Under the pieces are notes generated by a model that worked only from the letters and a program-made list of their open reading frames with translations, searched no databases and was not told the origin of the DNA. This document shows, piece by piece, positions 33,386 to 41,626 of a stretch of 64,000 nt of DNA. Within the stretch, counting starts at the first letter, position 1. Every line of letters starts with the position of its first letter. Origin of the DNA: Roseibium sp. MMSF_3412 (GTDB lineage Bacteria; Pseudomonadota; Alphaproteobacteria; Rhizobiales; Stappiaceae); the NCBI RefSeq assembly GCF_030733265.1, contig NZ_JASHJI010000021.1:1-64000 (forward strand). Reading direction: 5' to 3'. A program made the translations under genes and the position numbers.

Positions 33386-34611
33386 CCGCCCGGAGTTTGC
33401 ATGCCGCCGCCAAAATGCGCGCGCCACCGCTCACAACGCGCCGCATCGCGCGCCTCGTAGACCTTCAATGCCTCCTGTGCGGTCATGTCGAAACCGACCT
33501 CGGTGCCCTCGCCAAGTGCGACCAGGCGCATTGTGTACCACGCTGTCACGGCACCCGCGGGCGGCGCATCGAAAACGGGATAGACCGGATCAGCACCAGA
33601 TCCATTCAGCCACGTGTTTGCAAGGTTCGGTTCAAGCACCATGGCACGCGCCAGGCCGACCGCGTCGGCAACGCCGTTTTCAATCACCTTCACTGCTTCG
33701 GCACGGGTTTTGATGCCACCGGTCAGCATGACCGGGATGTCCGTGACCGACCTGGCGCGGCGCGAGAAATCCGCAAAGTAGGGCCCGGTTGCCGACACGC
33801 CATCGGAGCTTGCGGGAGCACCTGGGAAATAGGTGCCGCCGCTGATGTCTATGAGATCCAGCGATGTCCGGTCCAGGAGGCGCACCACTTCGAGCGCCTC
33901 TTCCTCGAGGAGGCCGCCCTCCAGCTTGTCGGTCGCGTTGATCTTGATGGCGATCGGAAATGCCGGCCCGACCGCCGTCCGAACCGCGTCGATGACCTCA
34001 CCGATCACGCGGAACCTGTTTTCGACCGATCCGCCATAGGCATCCGTCCGCCGGTTGAACAGCGGCGACAGGAACTGGCTGAAGAGGAAGCCGTGACCTG
34101 CGTGGATCTGGACCCCGCCAAAGCCGGCCCGCCGGGCACGGGCGGCAGCCACGGCATATGTTTCGGGCAGGACCCGGATCTCCTGCGCGGTCATGCCCTC
34201 GCACCTCAAGCCCGCAACATCAAGGGGTGACGGACCCTTCGGACGGCTGATTGGCGCATGCGCCAGCGCTCCCGCGTGGCCGAGCTGCGGCCAGACCTGT
34301 GCGCCGTCAGAAGAACCGCGCTCGGCAAGCCGCCGCAACCCGGTCATGTCACTCAACGGACCAAGAACGAGATTGCCGGGCTTTTCAGGGAAATGCGGAT
34401 TAGTCTGCACTTCGCCGATCAGCGACAGGGCAGCCCCTCCCTCCGCCCAGCGTTCATAGAGCCGGACCTGCAGGTCCGTCGGATTGCCCTGGCCGTCACC
34501 GAGCGAATCGGACATGGCCGCCTTGACCAGGCGGTTTTTCAATGCAGCGCCGCAGGGCAGGCGCAAGGGCGTTCCGATCCCGCAAAGAGCCTCTTTGTCA
34601 CTCTCAACCAT
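33382..34611 (-). CDS. Old yellow enzyme-family NADH:flavin oxidoreductase
   Basis: The 409-residue FMN protein has the OYE barrel: LPCGAALKNRLVKAAMSD, the substrate-binding IHAGHGFLFSQFLSP with NRRTDAYGGS, and the FMN-phosphate site TGGIKTRAEA. Members reduce electron-poor C=C bonds of enals, enones or xenobiotics. The ATG at 34611 has AAGGAT just upstream; an upstream in-frame codon would read through the operator at 34623. The palindrome it shares with the neighbouring ArsR gene suggests repression relieved by an electrophile. Both genes point left. Confidence 0.9.
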   Translation of the reverse strand: MVESDKEALCGIGTPLRLPCGAALKNRLVKAAMSDSLGDGQGNPTDLQVRLYERWAEGGAALSLIGEVQTNPHFPEKPGNLVLGPLSDMTGLRRLAERGSSDGAQVWPQLGHAGALAHAPISRPKGPSPLDVAGLRCEGMTAQEIRVLPETYAVAAARARRAGFGGVQIHAGHGFLFSQFLSPLFNRRTDAYGGSVENRFRVIGEVIDAVRTAVGPAFPIAIKINATDKLEGGLLEEEALEVVRLLDRTSLDLIDISGGTYFPGAPASSDGVSATGPYFADFSRRARSVTDIPVMLTGGIKTRAEAVKVIENGVADAVGLARAMVLEPNLANTWLNGSGADPVYPVFDAPPAGAVTAWYTMRLVALGEGTEVGFDMTAQEALKVYEARDAARCERWRAHFGGGMQTPGG

Positions 34612-34622
34612 TTCATCCTTCC

Positions 34623-34638
34623 ATCGAAATATTTCGAT
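34623..34638. promoter_or_regulatory. ArsR operator upstream of the OYE gene
   Basis: ATCGAAATATTTCGAT is a perfect 16-bp palindrome 12 bp upstream of the flavin oxidoreductase start. It differs by one base from the centre of the operator at 34991-35010 in front of the ArsR gene, so one repressor probably binds both. Confidence 0.72.
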
Positions 34639-34681
34639 ATATCTTGACGCGAACTGCGGTTCCGGAGCAGCCACGAAGGCA

Positions 34682-34990
34682 TCAGGTTTTCGACAACTCG
34701 TCCTGAACCGCCTTTAAAAAGACCTGAATGTTCGCCTCGTTGCGCCTGTAGAATGTCCATTGGCCATGCCGTTCGGCTGTGACCAACCCGGCCTGTTTCA
34801 AGAGCCCCATGTAATTGGATACGGTCGACTGGGAGAGCCCTGCCTTTTCCTGGATATAGCCGACACACACGCCCTCCAGGTCCGCGTGCTCGGGCAGCGC
34901 AGGCGGGAAGTTCGACCGGTCCTTGAGCCATTCGAGGATCCTGCGCCGGATAGGATTGTTGAGGGCTGCTATCGCATTTTCTATGTCCAT
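34682..34990 (-). CDS. ArsR-family repressor of the OYE gene
   Basis: The 102-residue protein has a winged helix (NPIRRRILEWLKDRSNFPP, EKAGLSQSTVSNYMGLLKQAGLVTAER, QWTFYRRNE). It contains a Cys in LEGVCVGYI that might serve as a redox or electrophile sensor. I prefer the ATG at 34990 because the operator palindrome ends right at it and the promoter places transcription onset there; an ATG at 35014 would make the operator encode residues 3-8. It lies 70 bp upstream of the OYE gene in the same direction. Confidence 0.85.
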   Translation of the reverse strand: MDIENAIAALNNPIRRRILEWLKDRSNFPPALPEHADLEGVCVGYIQEKAGLSQSTVSNYMGLLKQAGLVTAERHGQWTFYRRNEANIQVFLKAVQDELSKT

Positions 34991-35025
34991 ATATCGAAAT
35001 ATCTCGATATTCATCTGTTTGTCAA
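34991..35025 (-). promoter_or_regulatory. Promoter and operator of the second arsR gene
   Basis: On the minus strand TTGACA (35025-35020) is followed by TATTTC at 18-bp spacing (35001-34996), putting the start point about at the ATG at 34990. ATATCGAAATATCTCGATAT (34991-35010, 18 of 20 symmetric) covers the -10 region. As for the first ArsR unit, a leaderless autorepressed gene is the simplest reading. Confidence 0.65.
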
Positions 35026-35350
35026 TCGTGTTTGGTGTGACTTGGCATGTGATCGAGGCTGCGGCCGTGTCACCGGTCCCGGCCGGCGACAGTGTGTGGC
35101 GATTTCCATGGAAGAGGCATCCATCGATATACAAAATCAAAGACGTGAAAAGGGATGTACAGTTTGGACCCAGCGCGGCAATGTGTGATCTGCGAGCGTA
35201 ACCAAGACACCTGGCTCTCATGGATCGATTTCTGGCGTTCGGTGAAAAACTAACAACGCACCGCCTGACCATACAGCTTGCGTACCGTGTTATTCGGGAA
35301 CTGAACAAGACAAGACCGCTGCCGGTCAAAGATCGTTTGGGAGTTTGTTC
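35026..35350. other. Intergenic region without recognised features
   Basis: These 325 bp separate the leftward ArsR gene from the rightward racemase gene. No gene, hairpin terminator or repeat stands out. A promoter for the racemase group is expected here but no clear -35/-10 pair was found. Confidence 0.4.
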
Positions 35351-36103
35351 ATGAGACTTCTGGTCATCAATCCGAACACATCCGAAAGCGTTACCGAGAA
35401 AATTGCGGCCGTTGCGCGCGAAGCGGCTGCCAACGGAACGGAGATCGAATGCGCCACTGCCCATCGCGGCGTGCCGTATATTGCCACGCGCGCCGAAGCG
35501 ATGATTGGGGGGCAAATGGTCCTCGAAATTCTTGCTGAGCGGGCAGACAATTTTGATGCGGCGATCATCGCCGCGTTCGGAGATCCCGGGCTTGGCGGCG
35601 CGCGCGAACTGTTCGATATCCCGATTGTCGGTCTGGCGGAAGCGTCGGTGTTGATGGCGTGTCCGCTCGGACGAAACTTCTCGATCGTTTCCTTTTCGTC
35701 TCGTTTGGAGCCCTGGTTCCGGGAATGCATCGCCTGGCATGGGCTAACAGAGCGCCTGGCCAGCATTCGCATGCTTGATGCGCCCGTTTCTGACGTTGCC
35801 GGTATCCAGGCTGCGCAGGCCGATCTTCTGGTTGAATTGGCTGAGCGGGCGATCAACGAGGATGGCGCGGAGGTCATCATTCTGGCAGGCGCACCGCTGG
35901 CCGGGCTGTCGACCCTTGTTCGCGACCGGATTGCTGTGCCGGTTGTTGAAGGCGTAGCGGCAAGTATCAAGGTGGCTGAGGGTCTTGTGGCCCTGAACCC
36001 CCGCAAACCGACCTCCGGTTCGTTCCGCCAGCCAATTCCCAAACCCGCTACCGGGCTAGCGGATGCGCTTTCCCATCTCATCGAAACCGGCCGCTTGAAA
36101 TAG
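35351..36103 (+). CDS. Asp/Glu/hydantoin racemase-family protein
   Basis: The 250-residue protein starts LLVINPNTSESVTEKI, typical of the hydantoin/aspartate racemase family, and has two catalytic-type positions. The first, AAFGDPGLGGARE, carries Asp where many racemases have Cys. The second, ILAGAPLAGL, carries Ala where the second Cys (GCAGM) is expected. Loss of both usual cysteines makes a classical two-base racemase doubtful; maleate isomerase or decarboxylase relatives share the fold. GGGAG precedes the ATG at 35351. Followed by maiA and BKACE genes on the same strand. Confidence 0.75.
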   Translation: MRLLVINPNTSESVTEKIAAVAREAAANGTEIECATAHRGVPYIATRAEAMIGGQMVLEILAERADNFDAAIIAAFGDPGLGGARELFDIPIVGLAEASVLMACPLGRNFSIVSFSSRLEPWFRECIAWHGLTERLASIRMLDAPVSDVAGIQAAQADLLVELAERAINEDGAEVIILAGAPLAGLSTLVRDRIAVPVVEGVAASIKVAEGLVALNPRKPTSGSFRQPIPKPATGLADALSHLIETGRLK

Positions 36104-36232
36104 GCACCTTGTGCCGCGAACACCTGAAGTTGCCCGCCGAAGTCTGACGGCACCCGATTTCGCAAAGCGCCATTGCGCTCGTTCCAGCTGAGGGTCTATC
36201 AAGGCCCGACACCAACGAACAGGAGATCCAAG

Positions 36233-36880
36233 ATGGCGCGAACGGCAATTCTTTCCGATTACTGGCGATCCTCGGCCAGTTATCGCGTTCGCATCGCGCT
36301 GAACCTGCTGGATATTCCTACCACGCTCAAGCCGGTCAACCTGCTGAGCGGCGATCACCGCTCCGACGGCTATCTGGCGCAGAACCCGCAAGGGCTTTTG
36401 CCGACACTTGAGATCGACGGCAAGGTTCTGACACAGTCGCTGGCCATCATCGAATACCTGCATGCGACAACAGATGGGTCCTCGCTGCTGCCTGGCGATA
36501 TCGACGGCCAGTACCGGGTCCGCCAGCTCTCCTATGCCATTGCCATGGAGATCCACCCGGTGTGCAACCTCAGCGTCGCTCAACACGTCCTGGACCTGAC
36601 CGGCGGCGGCAACGACACCAGAGCGGAGTGGATGCGTCACTTCATTCAAAAAGGTCTCGCCACCTTCGAGGAACTGCTGCAGACGTCGGAGGGCCCGTTC
36701 TGTTTCGGCGCACACCCGAGCATGGCCGACTGCTGCCTGATCCCGCAGCTTTACAATGCCGATCGCTGGGGGGCCGACATTTCCGGTTTCAGGAGAATTG
36801 GCGAAGCTGCAGATGCGGCGCAGGAGATGAAGGCCTTTCAGGATGCACACCCGGATGCGGTTGGCGCACCCCCAGGCTGA
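36233..36880 (+). CDS. maiA: Maleylacetoacetate isomerase (zeta-class GST)
   Basis: The 215-residue protein carries the zeta-class GST signature SDYWRSSASYRVRIALN, where SSxSxRVRIAL binds glutathione and replaces the usual Tyr. NPQGLLPTLEIDGKVLTQSLAIIEYL and the C-terminal HPSMADCCLIPQLYNADRW also fit MaiA. It isomerises maleylacetoacetate or maleylpyruvate in aromatic degradation. No homogentisate dioxygenase or fumarylacetoacetase is adjacent. GGAGA precedes ATG 36233. Confidence 0.87.
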   Translation: MARTAILSDYWRSSASYRVRIALNLLDIPTTLKPVNLLSGDHRSDGYLAQNPQGLLPTLEIDGKVLTQSLAIIEYLHATTDGSSLLPGDIDGQYRVRQLSYAIAMEIHPVCNLSVAQHVLDLTGGGNDTRAEWMRHFIQKGLATFEELLQTSEGPFCFGAHPSMADCCLIPQLYNADRWGADISGFRRIGEAADAAQEMKAFQDAHPDAVGAPPG

Positions 36881-36969
36881 AACCAGCCAAAAGCAGCTTG
36901 CATCGACCGGATGCGACCCGGTAAACGGTTGGTCACTTCGCAAATTCGCAACTTCATCTGAAAAAAATC

Positions 36970-37761
36970 ATGACCGCTCTTCCAAAGATTCTCGTCGCTC
37001 CGACCGGTGCGCGCCGGGGCAAGTCAGACCATCCCGCGCTTCCGGTGACGATCGAAGAAATCATCGAGACCTGCCGCGCCTGTGCGTCGGCCGGGGCGGG
37101 CGGCGTCCACGCCCATATCCGGGCCGATGATGGATCGCACAGCCTCGATCTTGAACGCTACCGGACTCTCGTTGCGCGGCTTGAGGAAAACTTCCCGGGC
37201 TGGTTCGTTCAGGTCACGAGCGAGGCCGCCGGCCGCTACGATGCGGCCGAACAGAGGACACTCATACGATCGCTCAAGCCGAAGGCCGTGACCGCGGCGA
37301 TCCGGGAACTCGTACCGGATGCGGCGGCCGAGCCGGATGCAAAGGTGCTTTATCACTGGGCGCGGGACAACGACGTCACGATCCAGCATATCTGCTTCGA
37401 CCTGAAGGACATGGAGCGGCTGATCGGCTTCATCAGGGATGGCACCATACCGGGCAGCTCCCATCAGGTGCAGCTGGTACTCGGATCCTATGACGGCAGC
37501 AAGGTAAGCCGGCCGGAAGACATCGAACCTTTCATCGAACCGATGCTTGCGCTCGGGCAAACGCAGAACTTCGACTGGATGCTGTGCGCCTTCGGCAGAG
37601 AAGAAACCGATTGCCTGCTGCGCACGCTTGAGCTTGGCGGCAAGGCACGGATCGGTTTTGAGAATTCGCTCTGGAACCGGGACGGGAGCGTTGCCCGCGA
37701 CAATGCCGAGCGGGTCGAGGAACTTGTCAGCCTGGCCCGCGCATCCGGCCTCAAGGTCTGA
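36970..37761 (+). CDS. BKACE-family beta-keto acid cleavage enzyme
   Basis: BKACE (DUF849) enzymes condense a beta-keto acid with acetyl-CoA and split it to acetoacetate and a CoA ester, as in 3-keto-5-aminohexanoate cleavage. The 263-residue protein has the family start LVAPTGARRGKSDHPALPVT and the zinc-binding His47-x-His49 in GVHAHIRADDGS (HxHxR). It is shorter than many members (about 275-310) and lacks an obvious CoA-transferase neighbour. The substrate cannot be deduced; pairing with a racemase-like and a MaiA gene hints at a ring-derived acid. Confidence 0.8.
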   Translation: MTALPKILVAPTGARRGKSDHPALPVTIEEIIETCRACASAGAGGVHAHIRADDGSHSLDLERYRTLVARLEENFPGWFVQVTSEAAGRYDAAEQRTLIRSLKPKAVTAAIRELVPDAAAEPDAKVLYHWARDNDVTIQHICFDLKDMERLIGFIRDGTIPGSSHQVQLVLGSYDGSKVSRPEDIEPFIEPMLALGQTQNFDWMLCAFGREETDCLLRTLELGGKARIGFENSLWNRDGSVARDNAERVEELVSLARASGLKV

Positions 37762-37774
37762 GGAAGGGCCGGCC

Positions 37775-37790
37775 CCGGTTTCGAGACCGG
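37775..37790. terminator. Hairpin between convergent BKACE and GST genes
   Basis: CCGGTTTCGAGACCGG forms a short stem (CCGGT/ACCGG plus a possible inner G-U pair) in the 46-bp gap between convergent genes. It could serve both strands. No long T-run is present, so support is moderate at best. Confidence 0.35.
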
Positions 37791-37807
37791 CATGTCCTCG
37801 TTCGTGA

Positions 37808-38446
37808 CTACGGCATCGGGATGTCGTTCACATATTTCGGAACGTGATAGCCACGCTGAACGGCCGGCCGCTCCGCGATCCTCAGGTACCAGTCCTTCAC
37901 ATTGGGATAGGCGGCAAGATCGATTTCCTGCCATTCGAAGCGGGAAACCCAGGGCCAGCAGGCCATGTCCGTGATCGAGTATTCGCCCTTGCCGTCACCG
38001 GCAATATAGTCCTTGCCTTCCAGCTGGGTGTTGAGCACCCGGTAAAGGCGCTGGCCTTCGGTCGCGTAGCGCTCCTCGGCGTAGTCCGACTTGCCCTTGT
38101 TGTATTTCACGAAGTGATGGACCTGACCCAGCATCGGTCCCAGCCCGCCCATCTGCCACATCAACCATTCGATGGCTTGCCAGCGGGCTGCCCCTTCCGG
38201 CATGAATTTCTTATGTTTTTCCGCCAGATACAGCATGATGGCGCCGGTTTCCATCATGGTGATGCCGGTTTCCGTATCGACGATCGCGGGGATCCGGTTG
38301 TTCGGCGCGATCTTCAGAAAGTCCGGTTCGTGCTGCTCGCCCTTGCCGATATCGACCGCATGGGCCGTGTATTCCACGCCGAGTTCTTCCAGGAGAATGG
38401 AGACCTTTCTGCCGTTTGGCGTGGTCCATGTATAGAATTCGATCAC
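37808..38446 (-). CDS. Glutathione S-transferase, nu-class/YfcG-like
   Basis: The 212-residue GST begins MIEFYTWTTPNGRKVSILLEE when read from the GTG at 38446, which restores the nu-class TPNG glutathione-disulfide-binding start. An ATG much further upstream would add unrelated residues. NNRIPAIVDTETG and ETGAIMLYLAE complete the thioredoxin-like domain; the helical domain includes EYSITDMACWPWV. YfcG-type proteins act as disulfide-bond reductases with bound GSSG. It lies 113 bp downstream of a second GST gene on the same strand. Confidence 0.87.
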   Translation of the reverse strand: MIEFYTWTTPNGRKVSILLEELGVEYTAHAVDIGKGEQHEPDFLKIAPNNRIPAIVDTETGITMMETGAIMLYLAEKHKKFMPEGAARWQAIEWLMWQMGGLGPMLGQVHHFVKYNKGKSDYAEERYATEGQRLYRVLNTQLEGKDYIAGDGKGEYSITDMACWPWVSRFEWQEIDLAAYPNVKDWYLRIAERPAVQRGYHVPKYVNDIPMP

Positions 38447-38559
38447 GTTTCTCGCCCTTTCACTCTGTCTCCGGTTACAGCGAGGCAGCGCCCCCGCATC
38501 ACAGCGACGAACGCGGAAAGGCCGCCGAACGGCCTTTCCCCGTCTTCCGGATATCTTCG

Positions 38560-39192
38560 TTATGCGCCCGGGACCTTCATGCCCATGAAGTCGACCATGA
38601 CCTGGTCGCGATAGGCCGGACGCTCGCACAGGCGATCATAGTAGGCCCGCAATCCGGGCAGGTCCGCCTTTTCGAAGTCGAGTTCGTAATAGCGATAGAG
38701 CAGGCTGCCGATCTGGTAATCGACAAGATTGAGCTTGTCGCCGCCCACATACGGTCCTTCGATCAGATCCTGAAAGACCTTCATCGACTGCTTGAGCGCT
38801 GCAACGGCGCCCGTAACACCGGCCGTATTCCGCTCGGTCGCCGGTGTGCGGATAAGCTGCCAGAACAGCGTCGGGATCAACGGCGTGTAGATATGCTGGC
38901 GGGACATGTCGGCCCAGCGCTCGATTTGCGCGGCGGCCATCGGATCGGACGGATGACCGCCATAGCGGCGCATGATGTACCTGAGAATCGTGACCGATTC
39001 CGACAGGACCTCACCGTCCTGTTCCATCACGGGCACCAGTCCGAGCGGGTTCATGGCCAGGTATTCAGGCGTGTCGTTGCCGCCGAACGGGCCGCCGACA
39101 TCCAGGCGCTCATACTCAACACCGAGTTCCTCAAGGCACCAGACCACGGGCTGTACGTTTGCCGACGATATGCGGCCATGAATTTTGATCAT
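38560..39192 (-). CDS. Glutathione S-transferase family protein
   Basis: The 210-residue GST has an N-terminal thioredoxin fold (IHGRISSANVQPVVWCLEELG, NPLGLVPVMEQDGEVLSES) with Ser in SSANVQ as likely glutathione-activating residue, and a helical C-terminal domain. The signature SSANVQPVVWCLEELGV resembles beta/theta-like GSTs of rhizobia and roseobacters with unknown substrate. It is grouped with another GST, an SDR, an ALDH and an ABC importer on the same strand, suggesting a role in breakdown of an imported compound. Confidence 0.85.
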   Translation of the reverse strand: MIKIHGRISSANVQPVVWCLEELGVEYERLDVGGPFGGNDTPEYLAMNPLGLVPVMEQDGEVLSESVTILRYIMRRYGGHPSDPMAAAQIERWADMSRQHIYTPLIPTLFWQLIRTPATERNTAGVTGAVAALKQSMKVFQDLIEGPYVGGDKLNLVDYQIGSLLYRYYELDFEKADLPGLRAYYDRLCERPAYRDQVMVDFMGMKVPGA

Positions 39193-39378
39193 CGTTTCGA
39201 TATCCCTGTAATGCTGAAGTCGCCCCGGAGGCGGCGCTGTCGGATCATCACCATTTCAGCGCGCACAACAAACCCTCAATTGACAAAAAGACGTGATCGT
39301 CAGGCCTAATCTGTTTGCCGTGCATACCAAGGCTTGGCTGACACAAGCAAAATCAGGCATCTGACGCACACCGGTGTG

Positions 39379-40119
39379 TCAGATGCAGCGACCGCCATCG
39401 ACCTCCATGGCGACACCGGTGACCATGCCGGCTTCGTCGGAGCACAGGAAACAGGCGGCGTTGCCCATGTCTTCCGGGGTCGAGAACCGCCCGATGGGGA
39501 TCGTGGACAGGAACTTTGCCCGCATTTCGGGCGTGTCTTCTCCCATGAAACTTTTCAGGAGCGGTGTTTCGCCGGCGACGGGACAGATGGCATTCACCCG
39601 GACGCCTGACGGCGCCAGTTCCACCGCCATGGTCTTGGTCGCCGTGATCATCCAGCCCTTCGATGCGTTGTACCAGTTGAGCTTTGGGCGCGGGCTGAGA
39701 CCCGCGGTGCTGGCCACATTCAGGATCGCGCCCTTGCCGGCCGCAGTCATGGCCGGAACGAAATGGCGGGCAGTCAGATAGACCGACTTGCAGTTGACCG
39801 CGAACACCTTGTCGAATTCCTCTTCGCTGACGTCCTGCATCGGCATCGGCAAGTGCGTGATACCGGCATTGTTGACGAGAATGTCGACCGGCCCAAAGAG
39901 ACCCGCAGAGTGAGCGGCCAGCGCCGCGACGCTTTCATTCGAGGCGACATCCACATGGGCCGCATCTGCGCCAACCTCCCGCGCCATTTCCTCCGCAGCC
40001 GCGAGATTAAGATCGGCAATCAGAACCCTGGCGCCTTCGGCCGCGAACTTTCGCACAATCCCTGCGCCGAAGCCGGAGGCCCCTCCGGTCACAATGGCCG
40101 TTTTTCCCTTCAGTCTCAT
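39379..40119 (-). CDS. SDR family dehydrogenase
   Basis: The 246-residue classical SDR has TGGASGFGAGI for NAD(P) binding, LVNNAGI, and Tyr-x-x-x-Lys in WYNASKGW preceded by a Ser in NVASTAG. LIADLN after the second strand ends in an acidic residue, suggesting NAD+ preference. The likely reaction is oxidation of a secondary or primary alcohol before the ALDH step encoded just upstream (42 bp). Substrate unknown. Confidence 0.87.
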   Translation of the reverse strand: MRLKGKTAIVTGGASGFGAGIVRKFAAEGARVLIADLNLAAAEEMAREVGADAAHVDVASNESVAALAAHSAGLFGPVDILVNNAGITHLPMPMQDVSEEEFDKVFAVNCKSVYLTARHFVPAMTAAGKGAILNVASTAGLSPRPKLNWYNASKGWMITATKTMAVELAPSGVRVNAICPVAGETPLLKSFMGEDTPEMRAKFLSTIPIGRFSTPEDMGNAACFLCSDEAGMVTGVAMEVDGGRCI

Positions 40120-40161
40120 CTTGTCTCCTGACGTTCTGTCTCTTGCCCGGACGCGCGGGCT

Positions 40162-41616
40162 TCAGCCATGAAAGGCCGCAACGGTTTTCAATGTGGTGAA
40201 CCCGTAAAGCGCCTCGAAGCCCTTTTCGCGCCCGTGCCCGGACTTGCCGATACCTCCGAAAGGCAATTCGACCCCGCCGCCTGCTCCATAATTGTTGATG
40301 AAGACCTGACCGGACCGGATTTTCCGGGCGAGGCGCATCTGCCGCGCACCGTCCCGCGACCAGATACTCGCGACGAGCCCGTAGTCCGTGCCATTGGCAA
40401 TCGCAACAGCCTCATCCTCGTCCTCAAACGGAATGACGACCTGCACCGGTCCGAATATCTCGTCGCGTGCGAGCGTGTGCGCCGATGACACCCCGGAAAA
40501 CAGCGTCGGCCGGACATAATTGCCGCCCTCCGGGACGTCCTCCAGGGAGGCCTGGGCCGCCTTCTCAAGATCGTCGCCCCGATCCAGATAACTGGAGACG
40601 ATGGCCTGCTGGCGTCCCGAAATCAGCGGACCGACATCGAGATCGGAAAGCGCGGGACCGACCCTGAGCGACGCATATCTTTCGCCCATCCGGCCGACAA
40701 GCTCATCGTGGATCGACCGGTGCACGAGGATACGGGACGACGCCGAACAGGTCTGGCCCGCATTCTGGATCCCGGCGTTGACCAGAAACGGCAAGGCGGC
40801 GTCAAGATCCGCGTCCTCAAAGACCAGCTGCGGCGATTTCCCGCCCAGTTCGAGCGTGACCGGAACCACATTGCGGGCGGCAGCCGTCTGAACATAAACG
40901 CCGGTGGCGACGGAACCGGTGAAGCTGATGTGGTGGATGCCCGGATGGCCCGTCAGCGCCGCCCCTGCCTCGGCTCCGAGCCCCGGGACCACGTTCAGGG
41001 CTCCGGCCGGAAGTCCCGCCCTGATCGCAAGGTCTGCGAAGGCAAGCGCGGTCAGGCAGGCGTCTTCGGCGGGTTTCAGCACGCAGGCATTGCCGGTCGC
41101 GAGCGCTGCTCCAACCGAGCGTCCGATGATCTGCATGGGATAGTTCCACGGCACGATATGCCCGGTGACCCCGTGCGGTTCGCGCAAGGTGTAGACCGTG
41201 TACCCGTCCAGGTAGGGGATCGTGTCGCCATGGAGCTTGTCGGCGGCTCCACCATAAAACTCCAGATAACGGGCAAGGGCGACCGCATCGGCGCGGGCCT
41301 GCTTCAGCGGCTTGCCGACATCGATTGCCTCGATGCGCGCCAGATGCTCAACGTTCTCCAGGACCAGTTCGCGCAGCTTGAAAAGCGCGCGTCCGCGCTC
41401 GACCGCGCTCGTCCGGCCCCACTCACCCTGCCATGCCTTGCGGGCAGATACGACGGCGGCATCGATATCGTCTGCGGTGCCCCTTGCAATCGACCCGATC
41501 CGCTCACCCGTCGACGGGTTCTCAAGAGGAAGGTATTCGCCGCCGGCGGGCGCGACCCAGTTTCCGTCTATGAGACACTGGGAGGGATCGAACCAAAGAT
41601 CCAGCTGGTCTGTCAT
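40162..41616 (-). CDS. NAD(P)+-dependent aldehyde dehydrogenase
   Basis: The 484-residue ALDH has the general-base Glu in ELGGKSPQLVF and the nucleophile Cys in NAGQTCSASSRILV, plus GNACVLKPAE in the cofactor site. It resembles betaine-aldehyde/aminobutyraldehyde-type dehydrogenases. The ATG at 41616 follows GGAG and lies 10 bp after the ABC ATPase stop, so it belongs to the transporter operon. It could oxidise an aldehyde made by the SDR; a role as the missing ketoglutarate semialdehyde dehydrogenase of the hydroxyproline operon is possible but unsupported by position. Confidence 0.88.
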   Translation of the reverse strand: MTDQLDLWFDPSQCLIDGNWVAPAGGEYLPLENPSTGERIGSIARGTADDIDAAVVSARKAWQGEWGRTSAVERGRALFKLRELVLENVEHLARIEAIDVGKPLKQARADAVALARYLEFYGGAADKLHGDTIPYLDGYTVYTLREPHGVTGHIVPWNYPMQIIGRSVGAALATGNACVLKPAEDACLTALAFADLAIRAGLPAGALNVVPGLGAEAGAALTGHPGIHHISFTGSVATGVYVQTAAARNVVPVTLELGGKSPQLVFEDADLDAALPFLVNAGIQNAGQTCSASSRILVHRSIHDELVGRMGERYASLRVGPALSDLDVGPLISGRQQAIVSSYLDRGDDLEKAAQASLEDVPEGGNYVRPTLFSGVSSAHTLARDEIFGPVQVVIPFEDEDEAVAIANGTDYGLVASIWSRDGARQMRLARKIRSGQVFINNYGAGGGVELPFGGIGKSGHGREKGFEALYGFTTLKTVAAFHG

Positions 41617-41626
41617 GGCATCTCCT

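Noticed and set aside
35351..36103. Call as a functional aspartate or hydantoin racemase
   Set aside because: The positions of the two catalytic cysteines appear as Asp and Ala in the conserved loops, so I kept only the family-level name.
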